Assembly: GCA_018105865.1 (NCBI GenBank)
Contig: CM030852.1
Span: 14,901,945-14,965,944, forward strand
Direction of reading: 5' to 3'
Length of the DNA stretch: 64,000 bases
Source of the DNA: Metaphire vulgaris
Taxonomy: Eukaryota; Annelida; Clitellata; Crassiclitellata; Megascolecidae
Part shown: positions 12,169 through 23,400 of the stretch, piece by piece
Position numbering within the stretch: position 1 is the first letter of the stretch
Layout: every line of letters begins with the position of its first letter
Program-made: the position numbers and the translations under genes
Notes under the pieces: generated by a model
Database searches by the model: none
Told to the model about the DNA's origin: nothing
The model's input: only the letters and a program-made list of their open reading frames with translations

Positions 12169-14785
12169 TGATTTGAAGTGGTTTAGGAGGCTAAGTAAAC
12201 ATGTGTGAAAACCACTGAAGTAACTCTCCGCATTCAATAACCTGCAATTTTACAATTAAAGTCTTTTAAAAACTGCATTCGGGAAAACAACACGTTGTCG
12301 GGAATTCAATCGTATTCGTATTTCGCATTCGGCGTTTGAAAGCTGAAACGACATTCTGCCGAAATGTTAGCGGCAACCCACAGTAGACGGGGATTTGTGG
12401 AATTGTCCAGGTGATCGTGTACGTGGGCAAATTAGTTGCGCAGTAGGCTGGCGCACTGATGCTGCTGAAGAACAAAGTGCAGACGTAAGATGGAACGATC
12501 GGCTGCTGAACTGTTATTGTGTAGTAAGACGATGACGTGTTCCACGTTGCAGCATTTGAACTCGGCAGCGCATTATTTAGATTTGACTGTAGTGCCCATT
12601 TGAAAGCAGGAGGGAGAACCAATTGGCCATTAGAATTAGACCATGGACCACCGTAACCGATCGTATTTTCCATTCGTAGGACTTCTCCGTGGATTATTTC
12701 TCCGCTTCTGTTGCTCGTAATGGCTGCTCTGCTGTTGTCTGAAAACAGTCAGATAAATAATTTCATTGTAAAGTTTCTATAACTGCATTTAGAAACCGAT
12801 AGCCTACAACGTTATTAAACTCCAAAAAACAACCATTCAACCAACTTTCTGCAACTGATTTCATGATCATTATCTGAAGATATTCAAGCATCGAACTTCG
12901 TTTGAAACCGGGACGAGAGGAAAGAGGGGGCCTAGACCCACCGAACCTTGGCTAGAGGCCATTATTGCGGTTATATTTTGCACATGAGAAAAACCCTTGA
13001 GAACTAATCGAACTGCGCTTTAGTTGTTTCGGAGACATCGTTCGCAGCCGATGCGCGTGAATCCACCAATCAAAGTTGGATCCAGAAAGGTCAAAGAAGA
13101 CACAGGCACGTTCAGTCTATTCCGTATTTTAATCAAGTACAGTTTCACGGACAGACGTTGACTGTAGTGTAAAGAAATCTTCCTATAAATGGAATAGACG
13201 AGTAGATGGAGCTTAAGACACTTAATCAGACTGTTTTAGATGTTATAAAATGCAATTGTTATTACCTATGACGATTAGAACGGAATGCCAATAATAATAG
13301 CTGGGATAGGAGCTTTCAACGCAGGAGTAGAATCCTCCGTGAGAAACGAGGGCATTGGATAGAATTAAGCTGCACGAATATGCATAAGGTCTCACGGTTC
13401 TGAAGTAATTTGCATATTGAGAGTTGATATTGCAGTAGGAGTCAGTCAGCAGCTCTCTCGGAGAATTCAAATGGTTGCCGTGCAAAGTTTTGATCCAGGT
13501 GATGTAGCTGCTTCCTGAGCTGGCACAGGTTAACGTTACACTGGATCCGACGCTAACAGCTGAATTAACAGGTGTTGTAGTCAGATATCCAGAGGTACCT
13601 GGTCAAATAAATGAAAACACGTCGTATAGTTTGAGAACAAGACAACTCTTCTATGTCTGAAAACTCTGAATCTTTGGGGGGGGGGTAAACTTTAATTAGA
13701 ATGTGGGGACCTAGCCTATGCACTGCATATCTTCGCCTTTACCTAGGGTAGCCACTCAAAAAGTGGGAGGAGCTCGAGTCTAGAGGGGTCTAATAGAAGC
13801 TTGTGCCTAAGAGCTGAATAGAGGAATGTTTGTAGATTCATAAAAACAGGATCGTAAAAAATATGATAATGACTCTCGAAGAAGTTTGCTTGGAACTCGT
13901 TCGGGTCTTGAGAAGAATTTCGATTGCTGACGACTTCAACTGTACGTTCTTAATTAATACCGGCGACTAGAGTGTCTGGCCAATCTCTTAGAGGGAGTAG
14001 GCTAAATCTAACAGTCTTTAAAAATCTTTTTCATTTGCACAATCAGATTGTAGCCAATGAATTTCCGTCAAGCAATTTCTGGCATCGAGAATTTGTTGAG
14101 ACGATAGATTTCAAGAACCAGTCAATAGCTGTGGACTAAGCTTAATTCAAATTAACACTTTATTTCTAATTTTTATGACATCAAAAGATCAATGCGAAAT
14201 GGGATGTTAGAAAATGAATTAATCCATATATTTAAAATTTCAAATGTAATTAGGCCTATAGTGACTATGCACTAATCAGAATCTAGAAAAGTAGTTGTAC
14301 TGTACGGTAAATGAAACAGCTATCATCATGTTTTTAAAAATAGAAATTGTATCATTATTAAAATTGGTTTCCAGTGGTTTAGTAGGATCTGTTCTGAATG
14401 AGAACCTAATTTGTCGACGATCAGTACTGCTAAGTGGTCATGTGTGAGAACTATTTTAAGCAAAAATAATTCTGCATTCATGCCTAGGAACTGCAGGATA
14501 CTAGATTAGTCTTGCATACTGTAGCTATTAGGCTGTACTGTAGATAGCGTATTGTGGCAGTTATACAGTAACTGAATGAGGCATCTATATGGCATTGTAG
14601 GCTATACTACCAAGTTTTATTATTTGTAGACTCAAAGACGAGAAGACAAAGAAGAATACAAGAACAAACCTACAAGAGGACAAGAGGGTAAAGAATGATA
14701 TTGCACAGCAAGACCATATTGGGCGAAAGTGAAACATGGTGGTTCCCACACAGGGAAGACCCTAATGAACCACTCTAAACCCTGC

Positions 14786-14847
<62 letters not shown>

Positions 14848-14983
14848 TGCGTTGTTGCTGAAATCGCAAGATGCTAACGTGGCCAGAAGTCACTGAATGC
14901 TGAAATACTAATTGGAACTAACCTCTGACGGACAAAACAGCTGTCATAAGCAGGACATCCGCCAGAAACTGTTGATTTTTCAT
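8909..14983 (-). CDS. IgSF receptor gene A: signal peptide, four Ig-like domains, one TM, tyrosine tail
   Basis: Seven exons, all internal boundaries phase 1: 14983-14923, 13598-13266, 12738-12382, 11877-11605, 11236-10943, 9937-9767, 9072-8909. They sum to 1653 nt, i.e. 550 residues plus stop with no frame break. Order: signal peptide, V-like Ig, three further Ig-like domains, stalk plus TM, cytoplasmic tail. Likely a cell-surface recognition receptor; the ligand is unknown. It is the most diverged copy of the array (its Ig domains share exon plan and cysteine pattern with B-D but few identical stretches). The tail has YEQT, YEAL and YANT rather than a clean ITAM pair. Two AAT microsatellites and a hAT MITE lie in its introns. 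Confidence 0.85.
9333..9402. repeat. (ATT)n microsatellite
   Basis: About 23 uninterrupted ATT units in the last intron of gene A. A second array lies at 9580-9635. Poly-Ile or poly-Tyr open frames across them are artefacts. Confidence 0.95.
9580..9635. repeat. (ATT)n microsatellite
   Basis: Second ATT array in the same intron of gene A, about 18 units. Confidence 0.95.
9767..9937 (-). CDS. Gene A exon 6: stalk and transmembrane segment
   Basis: 57 codons, phase 1 at both ends. A Ser/Val-rich stalk precedes a hydrophobic segment, IVLGVTLGISVVINIVLGAL, followed by basic HLRHK. It resembles the single TM exon of gene D (LGVFLGISLLLNLAL). Acceptor CTCTAG/TTCC, donor AGAG/GTTTTA. Confidence 0.85.
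10031..10306. mobile_element. hAT-type MITE (CAGTGGCGTAG family)
   Basis: 276 bp, starts CAGTGGCGTAGACAAGG and ends CCTGGCTACGCCACTG. Flanked by ATCGGTAT / ATCGGCAT, an 8-bp duplication with one mismatch. It sits in the intron between Ig4 and TM of gene A. A degenerate relative covers about 10598-10834. Confidence 0.8.
10943..11236 (-). CDS. Gene A exon 5: fourth Ig-like domain with glycine tract
   Basis: 98 codons. FTLRCKVAANPSAHYRWLH gives the first Cys and Trp; DGNYTCYAYN gives the second Cys. Seven glycines followed by EEVEG come from an imperfect (CTC)n repeat inside the C-D loop. Acceptor ACGTAG/AATTC, donor TTACG/GTAATA. Confidence 0.85.
11605..11877 (-). CDS. Gene A exon 4: third Ig-like domain
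   Basis: 91 codons: KCEARILRCIPNAHPLPTVQ, then W, DRITAELNGTYKC and a closing Cys pair. It aligns with the CEAKILECHPYAYPxPHDVHW and RITAEFGGEY blocks of the other copies. Acceptor CATCTAG/AC, donor TGCA/GTAAGT. Confidence 0.85.
12098..12168. repeat. (AAT)n microsatellite with adjoining hairpin repeat
   Basis: AAT array in a gene A intron, followed at 12169-12223 by an AGTGGTTTAGGAGGCTAAGT...AAACCACT hairpin that recurs next to other AAT arrays in this window. Confidence 0.9.
12382..12738 (-). CDS. Gene A exon 3: second Ig-like domain
   Basis: 119 codons with VPSYVCTLFF near the end, then LPTYTITWTIPQIPVY, matching the VPSYVCTLYF...WETPQI block of the same exon in B, C and D. Acceptor TTTCAG/ACAAC, donor CTACT/GTGGGT, phase 1. 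Ser/Thr/Asn-rich with several sequons. Confidence 0.82.
13266..13598 (-). CDS. Gene A exon 2: V-like Ig domain
   Basis: 111 codons. Shows the Ig core: TLTCASS (B-strand Cys), YITWIK (C-strand Trp) and GGFYSCVE (F-strand Cys), then a VLIVIG G-strand. A second Cys pair (SYCNIN, YSCSLI) is shared with copies B and C. Acceptor GACCAG/GTACC, donor CATAG/GTAATA. Confidence 0.88.
14786..14844. repeat. (ATT)n microsatellite with adjoining hairpin repeat
   Basis: ATT array in intron 1 of gene A. The left flank (14738-14785) has GTGGTT...AACCACTCTAAACC, the same hairpin family as at 12169 in reverse orientation. Confidence 0.85.
14923..14983 (-). CDS. Gene A exon 1: signal peptide
   Basis: Starts at ATG 14983 and encodes MKNQQFLADVLLMTAVLSVR; donor CAGAG/GTTAGT, phase 1. 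Lys followed by a hydrophobic core, typical of a secretory leader. Too short for ORF finding, but it sets the start of the gene. Confidence 0.75.
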
Positions 14984-15767
14984 GACGAATAGTAGAATTC
15001 GGTGCTTAATCTAAAATTTGACCTTCAATTCATCAGCATCGAACATTTCCTGCAAATGAAACATCGAGAAGAAGAAAAGAGTCTTTAGTATTACAACTGC
15101 TTCGATTGACTTCTCTAATCGAATCCTCGCTATGAGGAAAAAAGACACTTTACCACGAACGGAGAAGTTGTTAAGACAATCTGAATTATTCACAGAATCT
15201 GCGAAAGTAGGCCTACGATTTGAGACATTGCAGACATGACTGAGATAACCAGACATCGATTCAGTCTAATTTAAATTAAGCTTAAATTTCAAATGTTAGA
15301 TTTCAGTAGCTAAATTAAAGCTACGCCAAACCTTCGCGTTCAACCTCCAATTAGCGACTTTGGAGAAAGTAAACATTATGGCTGCAAACATCCTCATTGT
15401 TTTATCCTCTTGAAAAACTTGAAGTCATGACCAGAGTAGTCTTATAAAGCTCTTACGACGCTCTCGAATGATCAATCAAGGGCCGTCCATATAAAGTACG
15501 TCACACTCGAGGGGGTCTAAGAAAGTGTGACAGTTTGTGACAGAGGAGGGGTAAGGACCAGCGTTACGTCGCACTTTCAGTATAAATAAAACCTTAAAAG
15601 TACCTGATAGGAGGCATAGTAAAAGGCGTTTCTAATTGCTCATTAAAATTGTTTGCCTGAAATAAATACAATTTTAGGTCTGTTTTCACACAGGCTTACT
15701 TAGCCTCCTAAACCACTTAAAAATCACATTATTAGTATTAGGTCTCAATTGTATTAGTTATCATTAT

Positions 15768-15933
15768 CTTTTCCGTTCATACAAGGCACTGCTTTCTCTC
15801 TATCCAAGGAAACTCCTCATTTAACTTGTGTTTTCTCTGTAGGATTTAGAGCAACCATGGCAAGACAGAAATACACACGCCGGCAACATGAAGATCAAGA
15901 CCAAAAGGATTAGAAGCAGAAGACATGTCGCAT
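15768..15933 (-). pseudogene. Relic of a TM1 exon from a lost receptor copy
   Basis: Clearly homologous to the TM1 exons of B (20495-20656) and C (34981-35136), including MLPACVFLSCHGCSKS. A 4-nt insertion after the RENT codons shifts the frame into a stop, and the donor GTAAG has become ATAAT. It lies 0.8 kb upstream of the gene A start, so it is what remains of another array member. Confidence 0.85.
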
Positions 15934-16429
15934 CTAGAATTCAGACAATATTATAAAATAAAAGAAGGTCACAGAAATAACGTTTGAACTTGAAACGAAT
16001 TCGTTGTGAAATATTCTCTCTCCAGCAAGAAGAACGACCAGTTAGATCCCATATTGACCTCTAATCGTACCATGTCAAAATCATGTTCCAACGTCGAGCA
16101 TCTTCTACATTGGCCTACATTTTGCAATTTCCAGCAAATAATTATATTATAACAGCGTAATTGCAGTTATCGCAACGCAGTCAATGATTTCCAGCGCATA
16201 CTGAATAAAATCTGTTGCCATCTTGTTGCTATCCTATAAATATACACTTTTACCTCTACCTTACACTCACCTTCACATACACTATAATCACTCATATTAA
16301 GTCTTTTCTGCCATATAACTGCTATCAATCTACAAATTGGGACAACCACCTTAAGGGATACTTATCCCTAAGGCTATCCCTCACTTATTAATATCATGAA
16401 TCAACAATTGGGAATGATTAAGTTCAATA

Positions 16430-17400
16430 AGTTGCAATTTTCATTGCGCTCTATTTTTGCTGCTATCTCTTGATCATGAGCTTCTAATGATCTACTCTCT
16501 AGCGATTGAATGTCCATTTTGCGCCCTCTTTTGCGTTAAAAGGTGATTAGATGCAGTGGCGGCTCTACGATTTGGCAAGTGGGGGGCCGTTGGGGTGGCA
16601 ACTTCTAATAATGGGGGCCAACCATTTGTTGTTTAATGTATGTTGCATTAAGTATAGGGTCCCAACTGGGGGGGCACTGGGGGGGCCAGGCACTCAATAG
16701 GGGCACGGGCCCCCCTGGCCCCACAGGTGGAGCCGCCACTGATTAGATGTCTTCTGTCAGATTTAGACAATTTCTATCCTTGGTTCCATTGGTCCAAATT
16801 ATGCGATCTGAGGATTATGAGAACAAGAACAGAAATAGGAACAGCTGGAAACACACACAGACTCTGCGATTGAGTTACTGCTTTAAAGATAAAAGATTTA
16901 TCTAGCGATTATCTGTGGCCTGCTTTACTATTATCGTTTTCACAGCAGTAGAAATATGTGAAACTTATTTGCTCAGTGACAATAGATGTATTTGTCTTTT
17001 GTTGTTGATTGAAAACTGAAACAACGCTTTGAAAATTATTTCACTACACTGTATTTGACCGTTTAAATGCTAAAAATCATAAAAGCATTTGCATCTATAC
17101 AAAATGGAAATATTAAATCAAAAAGACAGATGTTTCACTTCTTAAAGTCGCAAAATTACATCAAATTTGCTGACCAATTGACTTTGAGCGTCTATTGTTC
17201 TAGGACGCAACAATATGATTTCCCGTACTAATCCTACTCATTTGGATTGAGTTACCCGTAATTAGCATGCGTGTAGCGCTATTGTCGTGGGCTCTAGCCC
17301 TGCTACTGCGCTTAATAAATTGGCCTGAATATATAAATAAATAAATAAATAATTCATTTCTCGTCTGGTTGTCTGACTTCGATTGCTATTAACTATTGAA
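16430..17400. repeat. Segment duplicated at 32.24-32.88 kb (array 3' flank)
   Basis: Apart from the MITE, this non-coding sequence downstream of the tail exon matches the corresponding 3' flank of gene C (for example CTTCTAATGATCTACTC, and the shared run after ATTAGATG). The duplication unit of the array therefore reaches past the last exon. Confidence 0.8.
16554..16741. mobile_element. hAT-type MITE (CAGTGGCGGCTC family) with known empty site
   Basis: 188 bp, TIRs CAGTGGCGGCTC / GAGCCGCCACTG, flanked by ATTAGATG (16546-16553 and 16742-16749). The paralogous sequence at 32342-32349 has a single ATTAGATG and no element, i.e. the pre-insertion state. Confidence 0.92.
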
Positions 17401-17414
17401 TTAAATCTTGGTAG

Positions 17415-17554
17415 TTAGGCATTGGTTTGGTGCTTATTCCGCTGTAGTTCTTCGTACGCAGCTTTTGCCTGTTGTTTGCGATTGTTCGCTTCAAAAGTGG
17501 ACGATCTTGCAAAACCTGAATCAGAATCATTCGCAGAGTTAACCAGAGGCGGAT
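17415..17554 (-). CDS. Gene B (or fused remnant) exon 10: cytoplasmic tail 2, frameshifted end
   Basis: Encodes VNSANDSDSGFARSS then AAYEELQRNKHQTNA-stop. Compared with gene C there is one extra A before the last codons, so the second motif (NYQELIR in C) is lost. The ancestral acceptor at 17823/17822 is separated from the exon by a MITE. An alternative acceptor CCCCCCTAG/AT at the MITE end (exon start 17554) keeps the frame. Confidence 0.6.
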
Positions 17555-20334
17555 CTAGGGGGGTGCAGGTGGGTACAGAACTACAGATGTCCCCGGGCGC
17601 CGAGGTGAGGGGGCGGCGCCAAAATCGGTTTAAGGTAGGAGTTTCCGCTACGGGTAATGACTTTTTTGCTTGTCGGGGTATTCGCGAAGTTTAATAAAGA
17701 GGCGCCAAATGGACAGAGCAGCACCCTTTTTTGGCTTCTTAGGATTTTCGTCAAGTCGAGGGGCGCCACCAGTATATTTTGTTCCCGGGCGCCAGACACC
17801 CTAGCTTCGCCCCTGGAGTTAACTTTTAAAAATTCAATAAATAGGCCTATAGACTCTTCAACTTCCAAATTGTGTGCAGAAAAGCCTGACATATAAACTA
17901 TAACGAAACGTGTTACGATTTCGATTGATACAAATAAAGTTAATAAATGATTTGTTATTGGCAAACTTTGACGTTGACATATGATCATATGATGACATCC
18001 GCAAAATGTATAGCATTTACCACAAAATCTCAAGGGCAAAATATTCTCGATATTGAAAAGAAAGTTCCATTGCACTGTTTTCCACTTTAAAAAGCAAAAG
18101 CTTAACCTAAGCTAGAACTATGGAGCACACTGCAGCAACGATTAGTATACGCTTCGAACGAGCTAGACATCAAGGTTGCGATTTCTAGGGAAAATAGCAT
18201 CATACTTGTAGTTCCCGCAGTTTCGCTAACGATCAACAGTATATATTAATACAGTATGATGCTATCTTTTGCTAAAAACCGAATATACGTAGTCATCTTT
18301 AAAAAAACGAATAAATTAATTTGTCGACGGTGACTATTGTTAATGGAAATGATATTATTGATTTCTTAAAATAATTATAGAATAAACGTTACGAATTGAA
18401 TTTCTGACGAGACTTACACTCATCAGAAATTTCCATTGGTTCCAGATAATCTAAACAAGAACAGTTTATTTCACTTATATATATAGTATATATATATGTC
18501 TCATATATATATGTATATAAGATAGGTCTCATATATAGGCCTATATATAGATAGGACTCATATATATATATATAAATTATATATATATATATATATATCC
18601 AAATCGCCATGAACGATACGATATCTTCCATGCCACTTGACCGATCATTATCAGAAGATATAAACATACAATGAGTTGAGACACGATTATGATCTTTTAA
18701 CCATATAATGTAATGTTCTATGCTTTAAATTTCTAATACATTGACTCGTCTGTTCTCTATCTCGACGACATTTAGAACGCTTGTAATCTAAACAACAGGC
18801 GGAAATGTCTTGCTATTAGATATATCATATAAGCCTGCATTTTATGAAAATAGTAAAATGTGCTATGCCTTAAGCATAGATGTCCATCAATCACGCTATG
18901 AACAGCTCAACTTCCCTTCCTTGTTTCGTTTAACTTTCTTCATTTCTTCTTTTCTTTCTTCCTTCCTCTTTCCTTTTGTCATTCTTCAACTAAATTTCGT
19001 CCACCTCTTTCTGACCTTTAGCTTAAATCAAGATATAATGGTTCATTCATGTATACTGTATTATAAAAAGTGACACTTTGGCATCCATGTCCAATAATCA
19101 ATTAATCCGCGTTAGTGAGGGTAAGTAAGTAAGTAATATCTCGTGAATTTCCATAGCTCTTTCAAAAGCAGCACCGCAGTAGCGCCTTATTCCTATGCGT
19201 AGAAACCCGATCTTCGTATCTTCAGACCTTCAGATCTTCAGATCTTCAACCAACGTGTTATGATTTCGATTGATAAAAATAAATGGTTTGTTATCGGCAA
19301 ACTTTGATTTTGATATATGACATGGCAAAATGCCAGCATTTAGGTGCAACATGTAGAAGCAATGTCTATTCGCGATGTCGAAATAATACTATGTACTGTA
19401 TTTGCATTCCAGTTTGTTAACGCAAAACCGTTGCCTTAGACCTAAACTAAGAGTATAGGAAGCAATACAGCAGAGATTAGGCCGATTGCATGAATTAGGT
19501 CTTACAGGTTCCGATGAAGAAATTTGATCGTTATACACTTCATCGAATTCATCTGTGTATTTAATTGAAATCTGGCTGTAAGCGTGTGTTTTGCCTATCA
19601 TATGCAGCTTATGATCGGATGATCTCAACTGTGTTCTTACCATCGTTTCCAGTTGCTTTGACATATTCATGGCGTTGAGATAGGCCTAATCCTTCGTAGG
19701 CCTGCGCTGTCTGTGGATTCCAGTCCAATTCTTCGTAATGAGGTGGTCCTGGATGACCATTTGCACCGGAATTATGTGAATTGTCAGCGTATCTGGACTC
19801 TGAGGAGCGAATAGAACTGGACCCTAAGCAACAAATAGAAATATTCTATAACTTGCAAAGCCAAAGTGACGTCTGGCCTTACAGAAATTACAGCGTTTGA
19901 ACAGATTTTCAGACTTACTAAATATGGCCTTAATCGAAATTATTAAAACTTTCAAAAATACGATTTCAAATTTTTTTTACTACGAAGACTTGTGGTAAAA
20001 AAACACGAAAGAGTTTAATGATCTATACTTCCAATTGATCTGTATATTCCCACCTTGGGACTGATTCGAATTCTTTCGACAGCAGTGGCTGGCAATGAGT
20101 ATCCAAGGAACGAAAATTATTCCACAGATGACCAAACAGAAGATGAAGAGAACCATTCCACCGGAACATTCGCTTCCTACAAAACACACACAACGTCATT
20201 TCATTATAATCCATAAATATGGAATTATTACAGTGTGCCCCTGCGCCTAACTAAAAGCTAACAGTCTTCATAAGGGCCTTCTATAAACAGGTTGGCAATA
20301 ACTGCGATTTATAGTGATGATGATGATGATGATG

Positions 20335-20403
<69 letters not shown>

Positions 20404-23400
20404 ATATTAATATTAACAATAGTTTTAAGTGGCTTAGTATTATCTCGTATGTGTTAAAAACGCTGAATATTCTCAACATTTGTAAGATTCTTACCTTTTC
20501 CGTTCATGCAAGGCAATGCTTTCTCTATCCAAGGAAACTCCTCATTTACGTTTTCTCTGCAGGATTTTGAGCCGCCATAGCAAGGCAGAAATACACACGC
20601 CGGCAACACGAATAAACCCAAGACCAGAAGAATTAGAAGCAAAAGCAATATCCAATCTAGAATGCAAACATTAAAGGACATAAAAGATAGAATATATTCA
20701 AAGCCAATCTGCAGTTTCTAAGTTTTATGAAACAAAAGGATAACGCACAAATTAGACAGCCTTTTAATGTTGAAATAAATTCTATATGATATTCTTAGGC
20801 TTTATTGAAATTAGAGACGCTATACTATCTCAGGTGAAAACCTACTCTACTCCGGTCAACATTAGGTTTCATTCAAGCATTCTCTCTATAGGCCTTGACA
20901 AGATGAGACAAGGAACTAGACAAGGAACCAGTAGCATAGCATGCCAATGGCTACTATGGCTCGAGCCATGGGCGGCACACATGAAGGGGGCGACAAATTG
21001 AGCGGCGATGACCTTTTCTCCCTTTTTTGCTTGTCAGGTTGTCGGAGAGTTTTAGCGAAGGGGCGGCAAAATTGAGAAGGGGCGGCAAAGTCGGCCGCGA
21101 CGACCTTTTTTTGGCTTGCCAGTTATAATAGGAGAGCAGGTTGGGGCGGCATTTTTTTCAGGAGCCATGGGCGGCACGAGACCACGCTGTATACGCCACT
21201 GCAAGGAACTATAATAACGAGATTAGTAGTTTTCAAAGTCCAGCGAAAAATTAGCAAAAATATAAAACGCTGGTCGATGCTATCTTTAAATTGAAAACAG
21301 ACTTAGGCCTATAGCTTAATCATATATTTTTCACGAAAATTACTTTAACATAATTTGAAATTATATTTCATTTCTCATTATGTCGTGAATTAAATTCTTA
21401 CCTTCATCAGGTGAATCTAGGTTATTGCCTATAAACAAAATGTTAGTTCCATTACGTGCATTTATATCATAATATACGATATTTATATGATTATTTATAT
21501 ATGATATTTATTATTCAGAATATACCCAGTGCTTTTTCAGTGGAAACGGCGTTCCCACAACTTTTTTGCCAGATTCATTTATAACGATGCGCGTTTAACG
21601 TTTTTCAATGCAACGCACGGGAACAGAGTGTAACTTACAGTTCAAAATCAACGACCTATATATTGTATATAAATATACCAATTAATATTCTATTCGTTGG
21701 CATACTTCTTACGACAAAACAAATGTGAAATGAGTTCTCAACCCTCTTTTATAGAAAAGCAGCACTGAATATAGCCTACATATTATAATCAACGAAATCA
21801 CGATAACCGAGACTTTATTAAATCATTATAAGATTACCTGAATAAAATAAAATTCATATAATTATATATAATTGTCGAACTTTAATAATATTTTAAAGCA
21901 TTCAGTCAAAATTTTCATCTCCTCTAAATTTCTAATGCATTGACTCAGTTGTTCTCCTGCTGGATGACGATCGGAGAAGAGACACACAAAGGAAACACGG
22001 AGCATCTCAAGTGTTAAGTGAATAAGACCAATGCTTTGCAGGAAAATCTCATGAACATTAGTGTAGGAAAGCCTCAGCCACAAAAGCCTTTGAGTAACGC
22101 TAGAGTTACGTTGTGCGCTCTGATGTTTACTTTACATGCTGTACTTTAATTGTGATTCGTTGTGCAATAAAAAAATCTGTAGCATAACTGAGTACATTGA
22201 TTCTGTCTAGAAGCATCCCATCCCACAGAAAAATTTTATCATCGGTTTTTGCATGAATCCCGCAGCCTGAAAAGGGGGCATGGTCCAATGTGCGCCTTCG
22301 CAGCTACGCTAATGGTCGCGAATACAGTAACATCTAAAGGAATACGATTATACATGCTTTGAGTTTTGATTTTGACATTATAGTACAACTCAAATGTGTT
22401 CAGTTGCAGATAATGATTGGCCATCTGAGTGATCTTATATCAATTTCTTCAGCTGCTAAGATTTCTAACAGCTTTCGCCTTTCATCCGTCTTTTTTGTTT
22501 AGTGGAAGAGACATAGACTATAAGGCATTCAGACGTCATGCACATTGCACATCTGTTATGAAGATGCAATACATAAATCGGAGTATTGCATTTTCAGCCT
22601 CTTCTTCTTTTGCATTTACCGAACCTAATTGAAGTTTCATGGCGTCGTTAATTCTTACGTCTGTTCGATTGCCAATATTATGTCGCTATCTACATATAGC
22701 TTCCGTCCTATCCCCCCCCCAATTATCTCCACATTTCCCCCGTCCTTATTCGTCGTCAATCTTATTAGCCACTCTGTCCTTACTCCTTTCCTAGTCCCAC
22801 TGTAGTTGCCTTGGGTGATTTATTTGTCGTTGAGCTTTGCGAGGTCTTCTAATAGTTTCTGCACCCCTCACCCACTTTTAGGGCATATCGTGTTCTTCCC
22901 TTAAAGGCTACACATAAGTTTAAGAATTACAGCATCGATTTATGTGACACCATGTAGGGTGATCATGAAGTTAGACCCACACACAGTCAAGATGTTATGA
23001 ACAAAAGCGTTTAGTTTCCAAGATTAATGTGCTCAGAAACTCAAATCATAGTTGAACTTAGGCCTACGGCATATGACAAATCACAGTTGAACTTACGGCA
23101 TATGACGGGGTCAGTGCCTGAAAGAAAATAATTCGCGAGACATTATTTGCAAATATTTTGTCAAAATTAGTAAATAAAAAGTTAATTAGGTTTCAGTACG
23201 AGACACAAATTACTGGGAACAGCCGAAGGCAAATGCAGACAAACGAAATGCTAAAAACATTAACTAGAACTTAAAGAAAGACCAAACACTTTTCAGATTC
23301 ACAAATTCAAACTAAAAATTCTAAAGACAACACGTTACTAAAACAGCTGAAATAACATTTGGTTGTTATATGCATTTGATGTTAGTATTTGCCTAAAACT

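Noticed and set aside
17581..18075. 164-codon minus-strand open frame
   Set aside because: It runs from intron sequence through the ancestral acceptor into the MITE at 17544-17815; no domain, explained as read-through.
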